NCBI GenBank assembly: GCA_016719535.1
Contig: JADJYX010000033.1
Span: forward strand, 1 to 38,604
Length of the DNA: 38,604 nucleotides
From: Rubrivivax sp.
GTDB lineage: Bacteria; Pseudomonadota; Gammaproteobacteria; Burkholderiales; Burkholderiaceae_C
Reading direction: 5' to 3'
The notes under the pieces are model-generated. The model made no database searches, was not told the origin of the DNA, and saw only the letters and a list, made by a program, of their open reading frames with translations. Shown here in pieces: positions 29,875 to 36,116 of the stretch (position 1 is its first letter; the number at the start of each line of letters is the position of its first letter). The position numbers were made by a program, and so were the translations under genes.

Positions 29875-30690
29875 CTAGTCCCACCATTGCATGTGCTTGC
29901 CGCAGGTGCGACGGTAGCCGCCGGGCGCCGGGAAGCCGCACGTTGCCGGCATGTCGCATCCCGGTTCGTCGCATGCGTTCTCAACCTCATTCACTGCGCG
30001 GCACATCGGGCAACCGACCACCATATCGGCGTCGTCAAACGGGCTCGGCGCACGCAGCAGCGCCGCATCGTCGCCATTCCAGCCGCAGGCTTGGCACAGC
30101 CACCGCAGCGGCCTAACCCCCCGCGGGGGGGGCAGGGGGGGGGGCGGGCCCGCGGTGGGGCCCGGCCGGGCCGGGGCCCGGCGCTCATGGCGCACGTTGG
30201 GCCCGAGCGCTTTGCGCAGGGCCTCCATGTGCTCGCTCATCAGCTCATGCCGATCCACGCCCAAAGACCTGCCTGCGCACGTCACTGTCCATGCGGCCAG
30301 AGCGCGCTCAACTGCCCGGCGCAGCGTCATCAGCTGCGCCAGGTCATCGGACAGGCGTATCAGCATCCTGGGTTCAGCCATGTCAGCGCCCGCCGGCCCC
30401 TCCGGCTGCGCCCAGTGCGTGACGGTGCCGTGCACGACGTCGCCTGTGGCGCAGTCGATCCAGCGCTCGCCATCCCACCACGCGGCCCACCAGTCGCAGC
30501 CGCCCAGGCCGTCGCGCGCCCACGCCATCACCGTGATTTCGGCGTCGGGCATGCTGGTGCGCACGTCGTGCCATTCCAGCAGCTCGGCCACGGCGCTGCC
30601 GGCCAGCGCGGCCATGTTGAGGCCCTGGTCCTGCAGGTTGGCCATGCCGGTGCCGGCGGCCGGGCTGATGGTGTCGGTTGCCGCGGTCAT
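29875..30690 (-). CDS. three-part frame: DUF551-like, MAEP-like, cassette 8 zinc protein
   Basis: One 271-aa frame with three recognisable parts. Residues 1-102 are DUF551-like (LEWHDVRTSMPDAEITVMAW, THWAQPEGP). Residues 104-170 resemble the cassette 5 protein (MAEPRMLIRLSDDLA, EHMEALRKALGPN), with its own ATG at 30381. Residues about 171-195 are the Pro/Arg-rich translation of attC8. Residues 196-271 are a zinc protein (WLCQACGWNG, GCPMCRA, CDEPGCDMPATCG), ending beside attC7. Probably three genes once: two phage genes and cassette 8, fused by open frames. The ATG overlaps the DUF2303 gene's stop. An indel in the G-runs of attC8 would change the joint. Confidence 0.6.
   Translation of the reverse strand: MTAATDTISPAAGTGMANLQDQGLNMAALAGSAVAELLEWHDVRTSMPDAEITVMAWARDGLGGCDWWAAWWDGERWIDCATGDVVHGTVTHWAQPEGPAGADMAEPRMLIRLSDDLAQLMTLRRAVERALAAWTVTCAGRSLGVDRHELMSEHMEALRKALGPNVRHERRAPARPGPTAGPPPPLPPPRGVRPLRWLCQACGWNGDDAALLRAPSPFDDADMVVGCPMCRAVNEVENACDEPGCDMPATCGFPAPGGYRRTCGKHMQWWD
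30111..30202 (+). repeat. attC: attC8, degenerate, array edge
   Basis: R'' GCCTAAC (30111-30117) and R' GTTGGGC (30196-30202) are good cores 92 bases apart, but between them lie runs of 8 and 10 G and GC palindromes instead of clear L''/L' sites. R'' fits the cassette 8 start with one mismatch. Either the site has decayed or the read assembly failed over a strong hairpin. To the right no further attC is seen; R' abuts the phage MAEP-like gene. Confidence 0.6.
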
Positions 30691-31538
30691 CACTTCGCCA
30701 CGTAGGTGCCCAGCGCCACCTGCATGCTGGCGGCCAGGGCGCCGCGCACCAGGCTGGCCAGCTCGAGCGCCATCTCCTCGCGGTGCCATTCGGCGCGTGC
30801 CATGCGCAGGCCGAGATTGACGCCCTTGTCGTCGGGGTAGACCGCCAGGCGCAGCACGAATTCGCGCTTCTTCAGCCCGGCGTAGGGCTCGCAGCTGACG
30901 TGCACGAAGGCGGGCAGCGGGGTACGGGCGGTGGCCTTGACGGATTCGAAGGCGCTGCGCTCGGAGCTGAGCTGGCCTTCCACCGATTCGGCCTTGCGGG
31001 CGGATTCGATGGTGATGGCGCGCACGGCTGCGATGGCCTTGCGCAGGTCGATGGCCTGGGCGTCGGCGTCGAAGCAGGTGATGCACTCGGCCCAATCCTC
31101 CAGCCATTCGGCCAGCTTGGTCTGGGTGTGCTGGCGCTGGGCGTTGGGCGCGCTTTCGATGGCCTTGATGGCGTCATAGGCGGCGGTGGTGGCCGGCTTG
31201 AAGATGGCCAGGTTGTCGGCGTGGCCGGGCTTGGCTGGGGTGCCGAGGTTCAGCACGGCCACGGCCTGCATCTGGTCGGCGTGCACGAAGGTGATGGCGC
31301 CGTCTTCCAGGTGGGCGGCGGCGTAGGCGGCAAAGTCTTCGAGCCGGCTGGTCGTCATGGTGCCGCGGGCGCGACGGCGCAGCGGCAGGCGCTGCTCGAG
31401 GTCGTGCACGGTGAAGTGCGCGGGCAGGGCCGCGATGGCGTGCAGCGCGTTCTCGCCAATGGCGTTGTCCACGGCCACTTGCGCGGCGCTGATGGCTTCG
31501 GCCTCGCTCAACTGCTGGATGGCTTCTCGGTCGAACAT
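30690..31538 (-). CDS. DUF2303 (YfdQ-like) protein
   Basis: A 282-aa protein: ALPAHFTVHDLEQRLPLRRR (typical DUF2303 start), TSRLEDFAAYAAAHLEDGAI, FVHADQMQAVAVLNLGTPAK, then a helical half and a C-terminal beta region (FVLRLAVYPDDKG). YfdQ-like proteins are common in the early leftward genes of lambdoid and related phages; their biochemical role is not established. It shares its stop with the ATG of the next gene (TGATG). Confidence 0.85.
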   Translation of the reverse strand: MFDREAIQQLSEAEAISAAQVAVDNAIGENALHAIAALPAHFTVHDLEQRLPLRRRARGTMTTSRLEDFAAYAAAHLEDGAITFVHADQMQAVAVLNLGTPAKPGHADNLAIFKPATTAAYDAIKAIESAPNAQRQHTQTKLAEWLEDWAECITCFDADAQAIDLRKAIAAVRAITIESARKAESVEGQLSSERSAFESVKATARTPLPAFVHVSCEPYAGLKKREFVLRLAVYPDDKGVNLGLRMARAEWHREEMALELASLVRGALAASMQVALGTYVAK

Positions 31539-31573
31539 GGGGTTTCCCGGTGATGTGTGGGTAAGGTGCGGCG

Positions 31574-31936
31574 TCAGGCGCCGGGAATGCGGTCCTGGTC
31601 GGCCTTGGGCCCGCGGTCGAACAGGCCGGGCTGCGCCAGCGACAGCGCGCCGCCCTTGCTGACGTGCAGCACGGTGGCGCCTTCGGCCACCTCGGCGGCC
31701 TTGCCGAAGGCGGTGGCGTGCTTGCTCTCGACGCTGTGCGCCACGCGCACCTGGTGCGTGCCCTTGATGGGTTCGAGCTTGAGCTTGATGGTCACCTCGC
31801 CCTTGCGCTGGTGGTCGACCACGGCGGCCGCGGTGCGCGACATGGCGACGCTGAGCAGGGCCTCGAAGTGGCCGCCGTCCAGGTCGGTGATGACGGCACC
31901 GACGTCGGTGACGGCTTGGGATGGGCGTTCGTGCAT
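31574..31936 (-). CDS. hypothetical early protein next to DUF2303
   Basis: A 120-aa protein, AVTDVGAVITDLDGGHFEAL, HQRKGEVTIKLKLEPIKGTH, ESKHATAFGKAAEVAEGAT. This partner gene is frequently found beside DUF2303 in phages, and its strand-rich core (VTIKLKLEP) suggests a small beta domain. Role unknown; likely works with the DUF2303 protein in DNA metabolism or host takeover. That link is from context only. Confidence 0.65.
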   Translation of the reverse strand: MHERPSQAVTDVGAVITDLDGGHFEALLSVAMSRTAAAVVDHQRKGEVTIKLKLEPIKGTHQVRVAHSVESKHATAFGKAAEVAEGATVLHVSKGGALSLAQPGLFDRGPKADQDRIPGA

Positions 31937-31982
31937 GGGTGGTCCTCTCAGGTGGTGTGCGGGTGGTCGGGTGGTGCGGGCC

Positions 31983-32789
31983 TCAGCGGCCGGCGGTGGG
32001 CTGTGGCCGCGGCCCGTAGGCGCGGGCGATGGCGCTGTCGTGGTCGAGGTAGCGGCCCAGGGGCAGCGCGCCGAACAGCGGCTGCGCAGTGGCGGCGGCG
32101 GTGGCGCGCGGGTCTTGGTGGCGCACCACGATGACCTTGGCGCCGGGCTTGAGGGTCAGTCCGTCCAGGCCGTTGGCCACGCTGGTGGCGGGCGGCGTCA
32201 TGGTGATGCCGGGGCCGACGGTGACGCGCGCCGGCTTCAGGTTGGCCACGTGCGGGCGCTGGCGCTGGGGGCGGGGCTTGACGCGGTCCAGGTCCGGCGG
32301 CAGCTGGGTGCCGCTGGCGTAGTGCCGGCGGCAGTTGTGGTGGTGGCCCGCGGGGTCGCGCCGGGTGACGATGGCGCCGATGCGCTTGAGGATGGTGAGC
32401 GCCTTCTCGGCGGCGCTGACGCTGACGTGCAGCGCCTGCATGATCTCGTCCATGCTGATGCCGCCGGCCTGGTTGGCCAAGCGGTGCACGTCGGCGGCCA
32501 GCGCGTGGAAGGTCTTGCTGTACACCGGGGCGCGCGCTTCGGTGGCCAGGTAGCGGTCGGCGGCGGCCTGGTGGTCGATGTGCCAGATGCGCCGGCGGCG
32601 AGGGATGGCGCAGCGTGGCCAGTAGGCGGTAGGCATGCGGTGCAGGTGCCAGGCCAGGGCCTCTTCCTGGATGCCGACGGCGGCGCCCAGATGCGTCAGG
32701 CGCATGCCGGCTTCTCCTGCCTGGCGCAGCGCTTCTTCGATGGCGGCGCGGCGGGCGTGGCCGATGCGGGTGCCTCCGGCAGTGGTCAT
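31983..32789 (-). CDS. winged-helix DNA-binding protein
   Basis: A 268-aa protein. Residues 10-60 resemble a helix-turn-helix (AIEEALRQAGEAGMRLTHLG, EEALAWHLHR), and residues about 105-145 a winged helix (GISMDEIMQALHVSVSAAEK, ALTILKRIGAIVTRRDP). The rest is Pro/Arg-rich and likely flexible. Could be a regulator or replication-associated protein. The stop of the gene upstream overlaps its ATG in ATGA. No named family. Confidence 0.65.
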   Translation of the reverse strand: MTTAGGTRIGHARRAAIEEALRQAGEAGMRLTHLGAAVGIQEEALAWHLHRMPTAYWPRCAIPRRRRIWHIDHQAAADRYLATEARAPVYSKTFHALAADVHRLANQAGGISMDEIMQALHVSVSAAEKALTILKRIGAIVTRRDPAGHHHNCRRHYASGTQLPPDLDRVKPRPQRQRPHVANLKPARVTVGPGITMTPPATSVANGLDGLTLKPGAKVIVVRHQDPRATAAATAQPLFGALPLGRYLDHDSAIARAYGPRPQPTAGR

Positions 32790-33250
32790 GGTGTGGGGCC
32801 CTCCGTGGGTTGATGGGGTTGGGCGGCCTGCTGCTCGAGCTGCTGCACGAAGTGCCAGGCGGCGTTGAGTTCATGCGCCCGCGCGGTGCGCACGGCATCC
32901 AGTGCGTGGTGCAAGGCCACGTCGATGGCGCGGGCGTCAGCGCTGCGCCATTTCCAGCGGCGCTGGGCCAGGCCGACGATGGACTCCATGCCGCCGCGCA
33001 TGACGCGGCAGGCGGCGCCGTGCTGCTGGCCGCGCTGCTCGGTCAGCCGGATGCCGATGGCCAGCACGCGGGCGCTGGCGGTGCCGTCGGCGGCGGCGTC
33101 TTCGCCGTCGCGCATCATGTAGATGCGGGTGACGAAGTCGCGCACGGCAGACGTCATGGCGGCCTTGGCCATAGCGCGGGCGATGGGGTTGCGGGCGATG
33201 TGCTCGGGCACGATGCGCACGTCGGGGCAGAGTGTGGCAGCGGGGCGCAT
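32786..33250 (-). CDS. hypothetical early protein (154 aa), helical
   Basis: A 154-aa helical protein with many His, Arg and Ala (MAKAAMTSAVRDFVTRIYMM, GIRLTEQRGQQHGAACRVMR, VALHHALDAVRTARAHELNA). Not recognised. It lies in the coupled leftward operon; its start is two bases after the previous stop. Length and helicity fit small phage DNA-metabolism accessory proteins, by inference only. Confidence 0.6.
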   Translation of the reverse strand: MRPAATLCPDVRIVPEHIARNPIARAMAKAAMTSAVRDFVTRIYMMRDGEDAAADGTASARVLAIGIRLTEQRGQQHGAACRVMRGGMESIVGLAQRRWKWRSADARAIDVALHHALDAVRTARAHELNAAWHFVQQLEQQAAQPHQPTEGPTP

Positions 33251-33252
33251 GG

Positions 33253-33516
33253 TCAGTCCTGCGGCTGGTGCTGGCTGGTGCCCGCCAGCTCCCAGGTGGC
33301 GGTGGGGCCGCGGCCGTTGCAGTGCACGCGGCGGCGGTCCTGCAGGCCGTGCAGGGCGATGCGGGCGCGCTCGGGAGGCAGGTTGGCCAGGTCCAGGCTG
33401 CTGAGGCGGGCGCGGCCGGCGTAGCGGTGCAGCACCAGCAGCAGGGCGCAGGCTTCGCGGCTGCCTTCGGCGCCTGGGGGGTGGTCGTTCATGGTCATGG
33501 GGGTGGGGTCGGTCAT
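33253..33516 (-). CDS. hypothetical early protein (87 aa), HTH-like
   Basis: An 87-aa protein whose core (EACALLLVLHRYAGRARLSS, LANLPPERARIALHGLQDRR) looks like a small winged helix ending in VHCNGRGPTATWELAG. Possibly a transcription or DNA-binding factor. The ATG overlaps the preceding stop in ATGA; two further in-frame ATGs at the start (MTDPTPMTMNDH) leave the true start uncertain by up to eight residues. Confidence 0.6.
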   Translation of the reverse strand: MTDPTPMTMNDHPPGAEGSREACALLLVLHRYAGRARLSSLDLANLPPERARIALHGLQDRRRVHCNGRGPTATWELAGTSQHQPQD

Positions 33517-33830
33517 GACTGGGCCCGGATGCGCACGTGCACGAGGTGCGGGTGCAGAGGGTGGCGTTCGACCAGCTGGCGATAGTCGGCGTAGCGCAGG
33601 GCGTCGCGCCAGATGTCGATGACCTCGGGGCTGTGCTCGCGCTCGTCCAGGCAGGGCCGGGTGTCGCGCCAGGTGTAGCCGTTGCTGCGGTGGTCGACAG
33701 GCAGGGCGCACAGGTCTGCGGCGACGAAGCGGTCGGCGTTGATGTAGGCCAAGCGCGTCATTTCTCCCAGCAGCGTGGCGTTGGCGGCGCGGGCCACGGT
33801 GGTGATGTGGTAGGGGTCGGTGGTGGGCAT
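33513..33830 (-). CDS. hypothetical early protein (105 aa)
   Basis: A 105-aa soluble protein: ITTVARAANATLLGEMTRLA, INADRFVAADLCALPVDHRS, then an acidic and helical end (EVIDIWRDALRYADYRQLVE). Not recognised. The His- and Asp-rich middle with a well-formed hydrophobic pattern supports a real gene. Coupled to its neighbour by ATGA; two-base gap on the other side. Confidence 0.6.
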   Translation of the reverse strand: MPTTDPYHITTVARAANATLLGEMTRLAYINADRFVAADLCALPVDHRSNGYTWRDTRPCLDEREHSPEVIDIWRDALRYADYRQLVERHPLHPHLVHVRIRAQS

Positions 33831-33832
33831 GT

Positions 33833-34168
33833 TCAGGCCTCGCGCTCGCCAGTGACGTTGCGCACGATCAGATCGGGTTCGTCGATGCGCTGCACCTGCT
33901 GCAGAACCAGCACGCCGCGGCGGTGTTCGGCGCCCTGGGCGTGCACGGTGACGCGCACGCCGGTACGCAGCCGGGCGGCGCGGGCCTTGGCGGCGTAGGC
34001 GGCGGCCTCTCCGCTGCCGTAGTTGTGCACGATGCGGGCCACCACGGCGCGGCCGCCGGTCATGGCGGGCAGCGTGACGTCCATGCTCAGCAGGCTGCCC
34101 TGCGCGTAGGTGCGGCGGTGCTGGGCGTCGGCGCGCAGGGTGCCGGTGATGACGATGGGGCTGGTCAT
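33833..34168 (-). CDS. putative OB-fold (SSB-like) protein
   Basis: A 111-aa beta-rich protein. Strand pattern SPIVITGTLRADAQHRRTYA, LSMDVTLPAMTGGRAVVARI, LRTGVRVTVHAQGAEHRRGV, LVLQQVQRID resembles a small OB-fold, as in phage single-strand binding proteins (TGxRVxVxAxG is the usual barrel-closing strand). A single-strand-binding role would fit an early operon without other recognised replication genes. Moderate to low certainty. Confidence 0.5.
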   Translation of the reverse strand: MTSPIVITGTLRADAQHRRTYAQGSLLSMDVTLPAMTGGRAVVARIVHNYGSGEAAAYAAKARAARLRTGVRVTVHAQGAEHRRGVLVLQQVQRIDEPDLIVRNVTGEREA

Positions 34169-34428
34169 GCGCCGGCCCCGCTGACGGTGCCGAACAGCAT
34201 GCCCAGGTGGATGGCGGCGGCCACGCCGCCGGCGCCCAGCAGCAGGCCGGCCAGCAGGCCGCAGATGGCGCCGTAGCGCCAGCCTTCGATGTAGCCGGCG
34301 CGCTCGCCATCGTCCCAGCCGGCGCGGGCGGCGGCGCGCAAGGCGGTGTCGCTGGGGGCGACGTCCATCGGCCATCCGCGCTGCTGCGGCGTGGTGTCGC
34401 CGAAGATGGGGCGGACCTTGGCGGTCAT
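34165..34428 (-). CDS. small membrane protein (87 aa)
   Basis: An 87-aa protein with a soluble N-terminus (VRPIFGDTTPQQRGWPMDVA, AAARAGWDDGERAGYIEGWR) and one C-terminal membrane segment (YGAICGLLAGLLLGAGGVAA) plus a weak second one. Membrane proteins in the early operon often block superinfection or alter host envelope physiology. Overlaps both neighbours by ATGA. Confidence 0.6.
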   Translation of the reverse strand: MTAKVRPIFGDTTPQQRGWPMDVAPSDTALRAAARAGWDDGERAGYIEGWRYGAICGLLAGLLLGAGGVAAAIHLGMLFGTVSGAGA

Positions 34429-34661
34429 GGCGCCACCCCCATCGGCCAGACGGCGCTGGCGGCGATGGCGCCAACGAAAACGGCAATGGCGGCCTCCCAA
34501 AACCACCAGGGCATGCGCGTGGCGGCATCGGCCTCGGCGTGCACGCGGGCCACGAGCTCGGCGCTGTAGTCCAGGCCGTCGGCCACGGCGCCGGCCGGGA
34601 TGGTGCTGACGAAGTCGGCGTGGCCGATGTGGGCGGTGTCGATGCGGGTGGGTGCGATCAT
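34425..34661 (-). CDS. small membrane protein (78 aa)
   Basis: A 78-aa protein with a soluble first half (IGHADFVSTIPAGAVADGLD) and one membrane segment near the C-terminus (WWFWEAAIAVFVGAIAASAV). With the next gene downstream it forms a pair of short tail-anchored proteins in the early operon. Role unknown. ATGA overlaps at both ends. Confidence 0.6.
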   Translation of the reverse strand: MIAPTRIDTAHIGHADFVSTIPAGAVADGLDYSAELVARVHAEADAATRMPWWFWEAAIAVFVGAIAASAVWPMGVAP

Positions 34662-35047
34662 GCGGGGCTCCCAATGCGAAGGATGTACCGCGGCTCGGCC
34701 CGCAGGGCGCGGATGCCGGTGCCCCACGTGCGGCGCACTTCGTCCAGGCCGTGGAGCAGCCGCGTGCGTTCGAACACGTTGCACACATAGCCTCGGCTGA
34801 TGGGGCCGACGGTGACGCCGCGGCCGGCGGTGCGGTAGGACTGGCCCAGCTGCTCGTCGCTGGGCGGGCGGCCGTGGTGGCAGTCGGCATCGATCAGCGG
34901 CGCCTGGCTATAGGCCGCAAACGTGCTGCAGTGGCGGCGGGTGTGACGGCGCAGCTTGGCGGTGGCCAGTGCCAGGCGCACGTCGTCGGCGCGAATGCGA
35001 GCAGTGCTGCGCGATGGCGCGGCGGCCTCAGCGGTGCGCGCGATCAC
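34658..35047 (-). CDS. hypothetical early protein (129 aa)
   Basis: A 129-aa basic protein (STARIRADDVRLALATAKLR, RHTRRHCSTFAAYSQAPLID, ISRGYVCNVFERTRLLHGLD, LRAEPRYILRIGS). Composition suggests nucleic-acid binding; no family recognised. Coupled by ATGA to the gene before it and to the one after. Confidence 0.6.
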   Translation of the reverse strand: MIARTAEAAAPSRSTARIRADDVRLALATAKLRRHTRRHCSTFAAYSQAPLIDADCHHGRPPSDEQLGQSYRTAGRGVTVGPISRGYVCNVFERTRLLHGLDEVRRTWGTGIRALRAEPRYILRIGSPA

Positions 35048-35265
35048 GGCCGGGCCCCTTCGGTCGCCATCAGGCTGATGACGATGCGCTCCAGGCGCTC
35101 GGCGTATGCGGGCCAGCTGGTGTAGCCGTCGGCCGTGCTGCGCGCCTTGGCGTGGGCCAGCAGGCGGTCGGCCGGGCTGGCCTGCTGCGCCTGCACGGCG
35201 GCGGCGAAGGCGCCGAAGTCGCTGTCGGCGACTTCAGGCAGGGGAAGTTGCTGTGGCTGGCCCAT
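35044..35265 (-). CDS. first gene of leftward operon (73 aa), unknown
   Basis: A 73-aa protein, PEVADSDFGAFAAAVQAQQA, ADRLLAHAKARSTADGYTSW, LERIVISLMATEGARP. Its ATG follows AGAGGGGCACG and lies about 60 bases from the promoter candidate at 35328-35357. First genes of such operons often encode antiterminators or immediate-early host regulators; nothing in the sequence proves that here. Confidence 0.6.
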   Translation of the reverse strand: MGQPQQLPLPEVADSDFGAFAAAVQAQQASPADRLLAHAKARSTADGYTSWPAYAERLERIVISLMATEGARP

Positions 35266-35317
35266 CGTGCCCCTCTGCGCCCCGGCCGGGTGGCCGTTGT
35301 CTTGGGCTGGGGCTCAC

Positions 35318-35333
35318 TGTAAGTCAAATTACA
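35318..35333. promoter_or_regulatory. operator O1, TGTAA-N6-TTACA
   Basis: TGTAAGTCAAATTACA is a perfect inverted repeat of five-base arms (six when flanks are counted: CTGTAA/TTACAG). It covers the -10 of the leftward promoter candidate. The same arms occur in O3 beside the repressor and cro-like genes. Confidence 0.75.
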
Positions 35334-35357
35334 GACAAAGTGCAAGTGGCCTTACAA
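35328..35357 (-). promoter_or_regulatory. leftward early promoter candidate
   Basis: On the minus strand: -35 TTGTAA (35357-35352), 18-base spacer, -10 TGTAAT (35333-35328, five of six consensus bases). It would start transcription near 35321, about 55 bases before the first leftward gene. O2 overlaps the -35 and O1 the -10, the lambda PL/OL arrangement. It could drive all minus-strand genes down to int, including the integron cassettes. Confidence 0.6.
35341..35356. promoter_or_regulatory. operator O2, TGCAA-N6-TTACA
   Basis: TGCAAGTGGCCTTACA has the O1 arms with one change and the same six-base spacer. Its centre is 23 bp from the centre of O1, near two helical turns, suitable for cooperative repressor dimers. 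It also overlaps a possible rightward -35 (TTACAA, 35352-35357) for the gene at 35402, with CATAAA 17 bases on. Confidence 0.65.
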
Positions 35358-35401
35358 AAAAATTAGGGGGCGGCCATAAAATCGGGCCGAGGAGGTGCGG
35401 C

Positions 35402-35641
35402 ATGCACAAATGGTTGTTCGGGCTGGCGGTTGCCGCTTTGGTGATCGGGTTGGTGGATATACAGGCGCCGGTGGGGTCACGCGCCGCGATGGAGGGCGGC
35501 TTTCTGCTGCTGGCGGCAGCGGCGCTGACGGTGGCCGGGGCTGTGGCGTGGTGGACGGGCACCAGGCGCTGCCCTTCGTGCGCGGAAAGGGTGAAGCGAG
35601 CGGCAACCAAGTGCCGCCACTGCGGGGCCAGCCTAGTCTGA
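35402..35641 (+). CDS. membrane protein with zinc ribbon (79 aa), probable moron
   Basis: A 79-aa protein with two membrane segments (WLFGLAVAALVIGLVDIQ; GGFLLLAAAALTVAGAVAWW) and a C-terminal zinc ribbon (RRCPSCAERVKRAATKCRHCG). A strong GAGGAGGTG site precedes the ATG. It is the only rightward gene between the leftward operon and the repressor, and converges with the repressor gene (nine-base tail-to-tail overlap). Own promoter candidate at 35352-35380. A lysogenic-conversion or superinfection-exclusion gene is likely by position. Confidence 0.7.
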   Translation: MHKWLFGLAVAALVIGLVDIQAPVGSRAAMEGGFLLLAAAALTVAGAVAWWTGTRRCPSCAERVKRAATKCRHCGASLV

Positions 35642-36049
35642 CGCGCGGGGCGGTGTGGCGCTGCCTGGGTGGGCGCCTAAGGCTGGCAGTCCGCTGGCGG
35701 CGGCTTCGACCATGCGAACGACGGTTTCGACCTGCAGCGGGGCGGTGCGCTCCATAACCTTCATGGCCTGCGAGATGCGGTCCATTTCGGCTGTGAGGAC
35801 GTAACGCGACACGCGCGGGCCCTTGCCTGTGAGCAGCCAGCGAACGTCGAAGCCGGTCACGTCACTGAAGGCTTGCAGCAGGCCTGCTTTAATGCTGTGG
35901 GGGTCTGTGCGGCCTCGCTGCCATTGAGACAGGGTGGCGTGGGTGCAGCCCATTTCGGCGGCAATTGATTCCAGGGTCTTGCCGCTGGCGTTGATGGCGT
36001 AGGCAATGCGGTCGCTGGCGGTGTCGAGCGGGGTGTCAAGTGCCACCAT
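35633..36049 (-). CDS. CI-like repressor (138 aa)
   Basis: Residues 10-60 are a lambda-repressor-type HTH: SDRIAYAINASGKTLESIAA, EMGCTHATLSQWQRGRTDPH, then GFDVRWLLTGKGP, the typical end of this domain. The C-terminus (about 70 residues) is not an S24 peptidase, so RecA-triggered self-cleavage is not expected, and induction must differ from lambda. ATG 36049 fits; the frame upstream of it is the antisense of the cro-like gene. Divergent from the cro-like gene with operator O3 between them. Confidence 0.85.
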   Translation of the reverse strand: MVALDTPLDTASDRIAYAINASGKTLESIAAEMGCTHATLSQWQRGRTDPHSIKAGLLQAFSDVTGFDVRWLLTGKGPRVSRYVLTAEMDRISQAMKVMERTAPLQVETVVRMVEAAASGLPALGAHPGSATPPRASD

Positions 36050-36079
36050 GAAACCATAAAGCGCGGCCTGAAAGGGGGC

Positions 36080-36109
36080 TTGCGCGCGAGCTGTAACTCG
36101 GCTTACACT
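36080..36109 (+). promoter_or_regulatory. rightward early promoter candidate with operator O3
   Basis: O3 is TGTAACTCGGCTTACA (36092-36107), the perfect arms of O1. A weak promoter, TTGCGC (36080-36085), 18 bases, TACACT (36104-36109), overlaps it. Transcription would start at about 36116, next to the ATG at 36117, so the cro-like mRNA may be leaderless; no ribosome-binding site is seen before that ATG. Confidence 0.55.
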
Positions 36110-36116
36110 AAGCACA

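Noticed and set aside
25204..30202. Treponema-type integron with intI and cassettes in one direction
   Set aside because: There the cassettes lie downstream of intI. Here they are upstream of its start, attI and attC polarity are the ordinary divergent ones, and only the cassette genes are reversed.
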